64,000 bases of DNA from positions 4,133-68,132 of the forward strand of contig NZ_JAMXIC010000012.1 in assembly GCF_027587375.1 (NCBI RefSeq). The letters are read 5' to 3'. A model generated the notes under the pieces. That model saw only the letters and a list, made by a program, of their open reading frames with translations, was not told the origin of the DNA and ran no database searches. This DNA is from Arthrobacter sp. B2a2-09 (GTDB taxonomy: Bacteria > Actinomycetota > Actinomycetes > Actinomycetales > Micrococcaceae). Both the position numbers and the translations under genes were made by a program. This document shows positions 8,963 to 15,569 of this stretch, piece after piece. Numbering within the stretch: the first letter of the stretch is position 1; every line of letters begins with the position of its first letter.

Positions 8963-10249
8963 ATGCACACCAAAAACGACATTGCCGAGGGCAAGCTCGG
9001 CCAGTACGGCCATCAGGAGGCATACCAAGCAGACGGCGGGGAAACAGCGTCAATCGCGCTGAAAAGGACCGCAAGAGACGCAATCCACCGTGCACAGCGC
9101 GAGATCGTCGGATTAAGCCATCAGTTGCATGCGAACCCGGAGCTGGCGTTCGCCGAATACGAATCGGCGCGGGCCATCACGGATCTTCTTGAGCGGCACG
9201 GATTCGAAATAGAACGCGGTATAGCAGATCTCGAAACCGCGTTCGTTGCAACCTCGGGTCATGGCGAATTGGTCGTGGCATTCTGCGCTGAGATGGATGC
9301 GCTGCCTGAAGTGGGCCATGCTTGCGGGCACAACGTGATTGCCGCCGCCTCCGTTGCGGCGGCAATCGCCCTAGCCGAGGTCGCAGACACCGCCGGGGTC
9401 TGCGTGAAGGTTTTCGGCACTCCGGCGGAGGAAGCCGGAGGCGGGAAAATCATCATGCTGGAAGCCGGCGCGTTCGATGGCGTACATGCGGCCATGATGG
9501 TCCATCCCGCTACCAAGGAGTACGCGGATCACCACACGCGGGCCGTAGTCGGGCTTCGCGCAAGCTACACGGGACGCACAGCTCATTCGGCTGTGGCACC
9601 CCACGAAGGAATCAACGCCGGCGATGCCGCCACCGTGGCCCAGGTTGCGATCGGTTTGCTCCGTCAGCAGCTTTTGCCGGGGGCGCTCGTGCACGGCATT
9701 GTGACCAAGGGAGGTGAAGCGGCCAACAGCATCCCGGGCGCCGCTGAATTGCTCTACGATGCGCGCGCCAACAACGTCAAGGAGCTGGGCGAGGTCAAAA
9801 AGCAGCTCATTGCCTGTTTCGAAGCCGGAGCTGTCGCGACCGGCGCCAGCCTGCACATCACTGAGGAAACAAGGGAGTTTTCCGAGTTCCGGAACGATCA
9901 GCCGATGGTCGGTTTTTACCAAGCGAACGCGGAGTCCCTTGGACGCCGCTTTGATGACGAGCCCTTGGAAAAGCGCTTGTCCGAAGCCGCCTCGACCGAC
10001 ATGGCCAACGTCTCACTGGCAATACCGTCAATTCATCCGGTGATCAGGGTGGAAGCCCACGGAGCGTCCAATCACCAGCCGGAGTTTGCGCGCTGGTGCG
10101 CCAGCGAGGACGCCGACAAAGCGGCTTTGGAAGGCGGGGCAGCGATGGCTTGGACAGCGATTGACCTTGCCCTGGACACAACGGAACGACGACGGCTCAT
10201 CACCGTCGGAGAATATTCCGCTCCGGGCGCCGAAGCAGCGGATTTCTAG
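8963..10249 (+). CDS. M20-family metallopeptidase / amidohydrolase (AbgB-like)
   Basis: A 428-aa zinc-type amidohydrolase. The motif GHACGHN (near residue 118), followed by FGTPAEEAGGGKIIMLEAGA, matches the M20 subgroup that includes p-aminobenzoyl-glutamate hydrolase and N-acyl-amino-acid amidohydrolases. A dimerisation insert follows near residues 190-310. It should cleave an amide bond between an acyl or aryl group and an amino acid. It lies 81 bp after the ABC importer, so a plausible job is cleaving the imported conjugate. ATG 8963 was used; there is no strong ribosome-binding site and the first 30 residues are unlike the family, so a later start is possible. Confidence 0.82.
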   Translation: MHTKNDIAEGKLGQYGHQEAYQADGGETASIALKRTARDAIHRAQREIVGLSHQLHANPELAFAEYESARAITDLLERHGFEIERGIADLETAFVATSGHGELVVAFCAEMDALPEVGHACGHNVIAAASVAAAIALAEVADTAGVCVKVFGTPAEEAGGGKIIMLEAGAFDGVHAAMMVHPATKEYADHHTRAVVGLRASYTGRTAHSAVAPHEGINAGDAATVAQVAIGLLRQQLLPGALVHGIVTKGGEAANSIPGAAELLYDARANNVKELGEVKKQLIACFEAGAVATGASLHITEETREFSEFRNDQPMVGFYQANAESLGRRFDDEPLEKRLSEAASTDMANVSLAIPSIHPVIRVEAHGASNHQPEFARWCASEDADKAALEGGAAMAWTAIDLALDTTERRRLITVGEYSAPGAEAADF

Positions 10250-10261
10250 CGTTATCTTCCT

Positions 10262-10293
10262 GAAGGCGTCGGGATTGCCGTCCCGACGCCTTC
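10262..10293 (+). terminator. hairpin terminator after the M20 gene
   Basis: A perfect 13-bp stem (GAAGGCGTCGGGA, loop TTGCCG, then its complement) begins 13 bp after the M20 stop codon. The following U-tract is poor (TCGTCGG). It probably closes the importer/amidohydrolase unit. Confidence 0.75.
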
Positions 10294-10320
10294 TCGTCGG
10301 CCAGCGCGTGAAAGGCAGTC

Positions 10321-11025
10321 ATGCACAAACAACCTTTACGAATCGGCCCCATCGGCGCACGCGGAATCGCTGAACTTCACTCGGACATCCGGGTCCTCAT
10401 CATCGACCGACACCAGCTTCTGCTCGATTCCTTGTCTCAATGGCTGTTCATGAATGCGCCTGGAATCGCCGTTCGGGCCAGCGCCTCTGCGTGGCCCCTT
10501 CAATGGGTCCCGGGAAGTTCGGGCATCCAAGACGCCGATGTCGCCGTCGTCGGTGAGCTCAATGACGACGGCCGGACACTCGCCGACATCGTCGCCTCGA
10601 TCACTATGGCAGGTATGCAGGTCGTGCTGCTTGTCGACGAGCTGCCTCTGTCCCACGTGCAGCCAGCCCTCGACGCCGGAGCGCTTGCCATTGTGCCCAA
10701 GTCGGCTGATCCCGGCTATGCCGCGGCCGCGATCCGCGCCGCGGCATCCGGCCGGCAATATATCCATCCCGATATCGAAGCCATGCTCGAGTCGGGTCCC
10801 CGGACCAGGGTTATCTTGTCTGAAAGGGAGCAGCGGATCGCAATGCTATATCTTAGGCCCGAGCCCCATGGCATGCGTGGAGTTGCGGAGCTCCTTGGAA
10901 TCAGTCAACAAACGGTCAAATCCCACCTGCACAGGGTCCGCCGGCGCTACGCCGCAGCGGGAATCGACGTGGGCAATGTCCTCAGCCTCCAGGACCGGCT
11001 CCGCAAAGACGGTTGGCTGGCCTAG
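10321..11025 (+). CDS. LuxR-type response regulator with a degenerate receiver domain
   Basis: A 234-aa regulator. Residues 20-140 resemble a receiver domain (DIRVLIIDRHQLLLDSLSQW at its start). Residues 165-234 are a LuxR/NarL-type helix-turn-helix (LSEREQRIAMLYL, LGISQQTVKSHLHRVRRRY). At the position of the usual phosphorylated Asp the sequence reads VAVVGELNDDG, with no Asp at the end of the strand, so canonical phosphorylation looks unlikely. No histidine kinase lies nearby. Its stop overlaps the ridA-like gene tail to tail by 4 bp. Confidence 0.75.
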   Translation: MHKQPLRIGPIGARGIAELHSDIRVLIIDRHQLLLDSLSQWLFMNAPGIAVRASASAWPLQWVPGSSGIQDADVAVVGELNDDGRTLADIVASITMAGMQVVLLVDELPLSHVQPALDAGALAIVPKSADPGYAAAAIRAAASGRQYIHPDIEAMLESGPRTRVILSEREQRIAMLYLRPEPHGMRGVAELLGISQQTVKSHLHRVRRRYAAAGIDVGNVLSLQDRLRKDGWLA

Positions 11026-11420
11026 CGCCCAGGGATGACGGCGATGCCTTGGATCTCAATGAGGGCTTCCTTCTGCCACAGCCGCGTGACGCCGATTCCG
11101 GCCATGGCCGGGTACTGGGATCCGGCCATTTCACGCCAGATCCGTCCGATCTCGCGGCCGCTGGCCATGTAGTCGTCCACGTCGGTGAGGTAGATGGTCA
11201 CGTTGACGAGGTCCTCGGGCTGGCCGCCGGCCTCGCGCAAGGTTGTGAGGACGTTCGAAAACGCCTGGGTGAACTGCTCCACGATGCCGCCGGGAACGAT
11301 GTTCATGTCTTTGTCCAGGGCCGTCTGCCCACCCAGGAACAAGGTGTTTCCGGCGAGCATGCCGTGCGCAAAACCGGATGGTTTGGGGAGCGACTCCGGG
11401 TTGATCGTCCTGTGACTCAT
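11022..11420 (-). CDS. RidA/YjgF-family protein (reactive imine/enamine deaminase)
   Basis: A 132-aa single-domain RidA-family protein. Family members hydrolyse reactive enamines and imines, protecting PLP enzymes, and some act inside amino-aromatic catabolic pathways. Family-typical segments are GNTLFLGGQTALD, GGIVEQFTQAFSNV and VTIYLTDVDDY. A strong AGGAGG site precedes the start. It is divergent from the FAH-family gene across a 177-bp control region, so it is probably co-regulated with the aryl-CoA genes. The amino intermediate of the 2-aminobenzoyl-CoA pathway is a reasonable substrate (inference). Confidence 0.87.
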   Translation of the reverse strand: MSHRTINPESLPKPSGFAHGMLAGNTLFLGGQTALDKDMNIVPGGIVEQFTQAFSNVLTTLREAGGQPEDLVNVTIYLTDVDDYMASGREIGRIWREMAGSQYPAMAGIGVTRLWQKEALIEIQGIAVIPGR

Positions 11421-11500
11421 GCTGTTCCTCCTCGTTGTGGCAACTGCGAAAACTTTTGAAAAGCCTCTGTGCAGATCATTCCTGCCGTGCTACGTTGAGC

Positions 11501-11520
11501 ATATGTGACGATCGTAAAAA
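11501..11520. promoter_or_regulatory. candidate operator in the ridA/FAH divergent control region
   Basis: The palindrome ACGATCGT at 11508-11515 sits in the context TGTGACGATCGTAAA, between the divergent ridA-like and FAH-family genes. This resembles operators of GntR-type regulators. No regulator gene is adjacent; the PaaX- and Lrp-like genes are the nearest candidates. Confidence 0.35.
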
Positions 11521-11534
11521 AGTCGACATACCTA

Positions 11535-11579
11535 TTTCGAGAAGCAGCATTTCGAGAAGCAGCGTTTTCGGGAAGCAGC
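11535..11579 (+). repeat. three direct repeats in the leader of the FAH-family gene
   Basis: The 14-mer TTTCGAGAAGCAGC occurs at 11535-11548 and 11550-11563, and as TTTCGGGAAGCAGC at 11566-11579, with period 15-16. The array lies 18 bp upstream of the chosen ATG. It could be read in frame as an N-terminal extension with repeated FREAA, but no homologous enzyme is expected to carry one. A leader or protein-binding role is preferred. Confidence 0.7.
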
Positions 11580-11597
11580 ACTGGAAGGACAGAACGC

Positions 11598-12443
11598 ATG
11601 AAACTTGCCACCCTGCGGACGGCCGGCGGAGGCACGACGGCGGCACTCGCCACGGGCTCCGACTCGTACCTCGCGCTGCCGGGCACCGATGTCGGGGCGC
11701 TTCTTGCCCAGCCGCAGTGGCGAACCATCGTGGAGAAAGCGGTGGCCGCCGGAGGCAATGCCATCACTGACCCGGACTTCGCCCCGCTGCTTCCGCGGGC
11801 GGGCAAAGTCATCTGCTGCGGACTGAACTATGGCGACCACATCCAGGAAATGGGCCGCGATCTTCCCGAGTTCCCCACGCTCTTCGCCAAGTACGCGGAC
11901 ACCCTCATCGGCCCGGCTGACACCATCCACGTCCACGGCAGCGCGAAGGTCGACTGGGAAGCCGAGCTCGCCGTCGTCGTCGGCTCCGAGCTGTTCCGCG
12001 CGGACGAAGACCAAGCGCGGAAGGCTATCGCCGGGTACACCATCGCCAACGACGTCTCCATGCGGGATTGGCAGAGCCGCACGCTGCAATGGTTCCAAGG
12101 CAAGGCGTTCGACCGAACGACGCCGGTGGGCCCGGTCATGCTGACCGCTGACGAAGCGGACGGCGACTTCGAGGTCCGCGGCTACGTCAACGGTGAGCTC
12201 GTGCAGCACGGCAACACCAGCACCTTGGTGTTCGGCCCGGCGAAGCTCCTTTCCTACATTTCCCAGTTCACTACCCTGCGCCCAGGCGACCTTGTCTTGA
12301 CCGGTACGCCCGGCGGAGTGGGGATGGGTATGACACCGCCGCGCTTCCTGAACGACGGCGACGTCCTCACCACCGAAATCGACGGGATCGGAAGGCTGGA
12401 AAACCATTTCCGGATCCACGCACCCGTCCCCGCCAACGTCTAG
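11598..12443 (+). CDS. fumarylacetoacetate hydrolase (FAH)-family protein
   Basis: A 281-aa member of the FAH superfamily, whose enzymes hydrolyse or hydrate acylpyruvates and similar ring-cleavage products using a divalent metal. The conserved core is clear: GKVICCGLNYGDHIQEMG, the metal-binding Glu in VDWEAELAVVVG, and LVLTGTPGGVGMGM. ATG 11598 was chosen because family proteins begin at this point (MKLATLR); an upstream in-frame GTG would only add the direct-repeat region. It is first of five genes that run to 17960. In a gentisate route it would cleave fumarylpyruvate; in an aminobenzoyl-CoA route its role is open. Confidence 0.87.
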   Translation: MKLATLRTAGGGTTAALATGSDSYLALPGTDVGALLAQPQWRTIVEKAVAAGGNAITDPDFAPLLPRAGKVICCGLNYGDHIQEMGRDLPEFPTLFAKYADTLIGPADTIHVHGSAKVDWEAELAVVVGSELFRADEDQARKAIAGYTIANDVSMRDWQSRTLQWFQGKAFDRTTPVGPVMLTADEADGDFEVRGYVNGELVQHGNTSTLVFGPAKLLSYISQFTTLRPGDLVLTGTPGGVGMGMTPPRFLNDGDVLTTEIDGIGRLENHFRIHAPVPANV

Positions 12444-12476
12444 GCCAATACCAACCACTTCAAAGGAGTGACCACC

Positions 12477-12959
12477 ATGAACCAAACCGCTACCGATTAC
12501 CGCCTCGAAGGCGACAACTCCATCTACGCCCAGCCGGACGGCAAAGTGGTACCCGTCGTCACCCGCGCGGGTGAAGAGGACACCAACACCGCCCAGTCCG
12601 GCGACTGCATCCGCGTCTCCGGCGTCAGCATCCAGCACACGCCGGCCACCAAGATCTGGTTCGGTCAGGTCTCCAACGTTCCCGGCTACCGATCCCTGCC
12701 GCACCACCACGGCGAAGCGGAAACCGGCGGCTACGTGCTCCGCGGCCACGGACGCATCTACTTCGGCGAAAACTACTCCGAGTTCCTGGACATGAAGACG
12801 GGCGACTGGGTATTCGTCCCGCCGTTCATGCCGCACGTCGAGGCCAACATGTCCGTCACCGAAGAACTCGTCTGGCTGACCGCGCGCACCCCGGAGAACC
12901 TCGTGGTCAACCTCGAAGACGTTGCCGACGAAACCCTCGCAGACTTCCGCAGGGCCTGA
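12477..12959 (+). CDS. small cupin-domain protein
   Basis: A 160-aa single-cupin protein. The metal-binding motifs are visible: PHHHGEAETGGYVLRGHG in motif 1 and FVPPFMPHVEAN in motif 2. The length is less than half that of a bicupin gentisate dioxygenase (about 350 aa), so a classical ring-cleaving role is doubtful. ATG 12477 was chosen over GTG 12468 because a good AAAGGAG site (12462-12468) lies 8 nt before it. Its stop overlaps the next start by 1 nt. It may act on, isomerise or sense an intermediate of the aryl-CoA pathway. Confidence 0.8.
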   Translation: MNQTATDYRLEGDNSIYAQPDGKVVPVVTRAGEEDTNTAQSGDCIRVSGVSIQHTPATKIWFGQVSNVPGYRSLPHHHGEAETGGYVLRGHGRIYFGENYSEFLDMKTGDWVFVPPFMPHVEANMSVTEELVWLTARTPENLVVNLEDVADETLADFRRA

Positions 12960-13855
12960 TGGACATGTCCACCGGAACCTTGACGTCGGAGACATTCCTC
13001 AAGGCCATCGAGCTGACGGCCGTCCCCGCCCAGATCCACGACGAAGCCCACGAAGCCACCTCGCAGTACGTCCCGTGGCCCAAAGCCTACGGCGGAGACA
13101 TGGTGGCCCAGGCTGCGGCAGCAATGATGCGCTCGGTCGACGACGACCGCTCGCTGCATTCCATGCACAGCTACTTCATGCGGCCCGTGGAGATCGGGGC
13201 CACGGTCCGCTACGAGGTCGAACGCCTCCGCGACGGCCGTGGATACTCGACCCGCAGCGTGCGGGGCTACCAGAACGGCAAGACCGTGTACGCGGCGATG
13301 GGTTCCTTCCAGGTGCCAGAAGACGGCCCGGAGTTCCAGCCCGAGGCGCCATCCGCCGTCGAGCCCGAATCCCTCCGCAGTGCCGCCGAGGTGCTGCAGG
13401 GGGTCGAGGGGCCGGCTGCCGAGTACTGGTCCTCGAAGCGAAGCTTCGATATGCGGCATATTCCTGGTCCGGTATATCTACAGGTGGAAGGCGATTCCGT
13501 GCCGCACCAGGCGATCTGGGTCAAGGCCTTCGAGCAATTGCCCGACGGCGGTGACGAACACGCGACTGCCGATCTGCACCGCGCGGCACTCGCATATGTC
13601 TGCGACTACACCATCCTGGAGCCCCTGCTCCGGGTGAACGGACTCCACTGGTCCAGCCCCGGACTCGCCACGGCCAGCCTGGACCACTCCATGTGGTTCC
13701 ACCGGGACGGCCGCGCCGACGGCTGGGTCCTCTACGCCCAGGAAGCAGTATCCGGGCAAAGCAATCGTGGGCTGGCCATGGGCCGCTTCTTCGACAGGCA
13801 AGGACGCCTGCTGGCAACGGTGGCCCAAGAGGGCATGATCCGCCCCGGTTCCTGA
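12959..13855 (+). CDS. acyl-CoA thioesterase II (TesB family)
   Basis: A 298-aa double-hot-dog thioesterase. Family segments are seen: WPKAYGGDMVAQAAAA, HSMHSYFMRPVEIGATVRYEVERLRDGRGY, and a second hot-dog with SPGLATASLDHSMWFHR followed by NRGLAMGRFFDRQGRLLATVAQEG. These enzymes release free acid from acyl-CoA. In salicylate degradation through CoA esters a thioesterase frees gentisate from gentisyl-CoA, which would fit here. ATG 12959 overlaps the cupin stop by 1 nt, implying coupling. Confidence 0.88.
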   Translation: MDMSTGTLTSETFLKAIELTAVPAQIHDEAHEATSQYVPWPKAYGGDMVAQAAAAMMRSVDDDRSLHSMHSYFMRPVEIGATVRYEVERLRDGRGYSTRSVRGYQNGKTVYAAMGSFQVPEDGPEFQPEAPSAVEPESLRSAAEVLQGVEGPAAEYWSSKRSFDMRHIPGPVYLQVEGDSVPHQAIWVKAFEQLPDGGDEHATADLHRAALAYVCDYTILEPLLRVNGLHWSSPGLATASLDHSMWFHRDGRADGWVLYAQEAVSGQSNRGLAMGRFFDRQGRLLATVAQEGMIRPGS

Positions 13856-13896
13856 ACACGCTCGACTTATCCGTCGTATTACTGAAAGGAGTGGCC

Positions 13897-15555
13897 ATGA
13901 CAATGTTGAGATCAGCCCACGTGGACACCTTCACCCACGACCACCTGCCACCGGCAGGCACGTGGCCGACGCTCGAATTCACCCTGCCGGAGCTCCAGTA
14001 CCCTGAGACGCTCAACGCGGCGGCAGTACTCATTGACGAGGCCGTCGCAAACCACGGTGCCGCGCGGCCCGCCCTGCGTACCCCGGACGGCCCGGTCTGG
14101 ACCTACGGCGAACTGCAGCAGCGCGCCAACCAGGTGGCCCAGGTCCTCACCGAAGACCTCGGGGTGGTGCCCGGCAACCGCGTCATGCTGCGCGGACCGA
14201 ACAATCCCTGGATCGTCGCGGCCTGGCTCGGCGTGCTCAAAGCCGGAGCCGTGGTGGTCACCACCATGCCGATGCTGCGCTCAAGCGAGGTCGGCACCCT
14301 CATCAGCCTCACGCGTCCGGCCGTGGCGATCTCCGACCACCGGTTCATGGACGAACTGGCCGCGGCCGCAGGCAAGGACACCGTTGTCCTCTCCTACGGA
14401 TCCGACGACGCCGGCGACCTCACGTCCCGCTGCGCCGCCAAGAGCGGCGAATTCACTGCCGTGCCCACGGCCGCCGACGACGTCGCGCTGCTCGGCCCGA
14501 CGTCGGGCACCACGGGCACGCCCAAAATCACCATGCACTTCCACCGGGACATCCTCGCGAACGCCGACACTTTCGCCCGCCATATCCTGCAGCCAACCGC
14601 CGACGACGTGTTTGCCGGTTCGCCGCCCCTCGCCTTCACCTTCGGCCTCGGCGGGCTGGTGGTCTTCCCGCTGCGCTTCGGCGCATCCTCGTTGTTGACC
14701 GAACGGGCCGCCCCGGTTGAACTTGCCGAGAGCGCCGCCGCTGCCGGGGCCAGCGTCCTGTTCACCGCGCCCACTGCGTATCGCGCCATCCTCAAGGAAG
14801 GCCGCGGCTCGTTGCTTCGCGGACTCCGTGTGGCCGTCTCGGCCGGCGAACACCTGCCCAAGGAAACGTGGGAGGCAGTTCGGGACGCCACAGGCCTCCG
14901 GCTCGTCAACGGCATCGGAGCCACGGAAATGCTCCACGTCTTCATCTCCGCTTCCGGTGACGACATCCGGCCCGGCACCACCGGACGGGCAGTGCCAGGG
15001 TACAGAGCCACCATCCTCGACGACGAGGGCCTGGAGCTAGGGCCCGGGCAGCTTGGTCGGCTGGCTGTCATCGGCCCCACCGGATGCCGCTACCTGGACG
15101 ACCCCCGGCAAGCAAACTATGTGGTCAACGGCTGGAACGTCACCGGCGATACCTTCACGAAAGACGAGGACGGGTACTTCACCTATCAAGCCCGGTCGGA
15201 CAACATGATCGTTTCCTCCGGCTACAACATCGGAGCCCCTGAGGTGGAAACAGCCATCGACCTGCACCCGGACGTGGTGGAGAACGCCGTCATCGGCCGC
15301 CCCGACGAAGCACGCGGCAGCGTCGTCTGCGCGTTCATCGTCCTGCGCGAAGGCGTCACAGGCGATGACGCGAAGCGCAAGGAAATCCAGGACTTCGTCA
15401 AGCGGACGATCGCCCCCTACAAGTACCCGCGGGACATCCGGTTCGTCGACGAACTTCCCCGCAACCCCAGCGGCAAACTGCAGCATTTCAAGCTGCGCGA
15501 CCGCATCAAAAACGACCCCGAACAACTTGCCGGCGCAGGCCTGGGCCAGGCCTGA
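13897..15555 (+). CDS. aryl-CoA ligase (benzoate-CoA ligase family; likely 2-aminobenzoate or salicylate)
   Basis: A 552-aa AMP-forming ligase that would make an aryl-CoA from an aromatic acid, ATP and CoA. The ATP-binding loop is LLGPTSGTTGTPKIT near residue 200. The A5-like region is NGIGATEMLHVF, and the C-terminal Lys lies in NPSGKLQHFKLR. The benzoate-CoA-ligase-like N-terminus (ETLNAAAVLIDEAV) is seen. ATG 13897 follows an AAAGGAG site. The gene directly precedes the monooxygenase/reductase fusion, as in anthranilate clusters of Azoarcus evansii and salicylyl-CoA clusters of Streptomyces (established knowledge). The exact acid cannot be read from sequence. Confidence 0.87.
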   Translation: MTMLRSAHVDTFTHDHLPPAGTWPTLEFTLPELQYPETLNAAAVLIDEAVANHGAARPALRTPDGPVWTYGELQQRANQVAQVLTEDLGVVPGNRVMLRGPNNPWIVAAWLGVLKAGAVVVTTMPMLRSSEVGTLISLTRPAVAISDHRFMDELAAAAGKDTVVLSYGSDDAGDLTSRCAAKSGEFTAVPTAADDVALLGPTSGTTGTPKITMHFHRDILANADTFARHILQPTADDVFAGSPPLAFTFGLGGLVVFPLRFGASSLLTERAAPVELAESAAAAGASVLFTAPTAYRAILKEGRGSLLRGLRVAVSAGEHLPKETWEAVRDATGLRLVNGIGATEMLHVFISASGDDIRPGTTGRAVPGYRATILDDEGLELGPGQLGRLAVIGPTGCRYLDDPRQANYVVNGWNVTGDTFTKDEDGYFTYQARSDNMIVSSGYNIGAPEVETAIDLHPDVVENAVIGRPDEARGSVVCAFIVLREGVTGDDAKRKEIQDFVKRTIAPYKYPRDIRFVDELPRNPSGKLQHFKLRDRIKNDPEQLAGAGLGQA

Positions 15556-15569
15556 AAAGGAGCAAAAGC

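Noticed and set aside
12477..12959. Gentisate 1,2-dioxygenase call for the cupin
   Set aside because: Only 160 aa and one cupin domain; known enzymes are bicupins of about 350 aa.
11532..12995. A 487-codon open frame on the minus strand
   Set aside because: It is opposite the FAH and cupin genes and has no recognisable domain.
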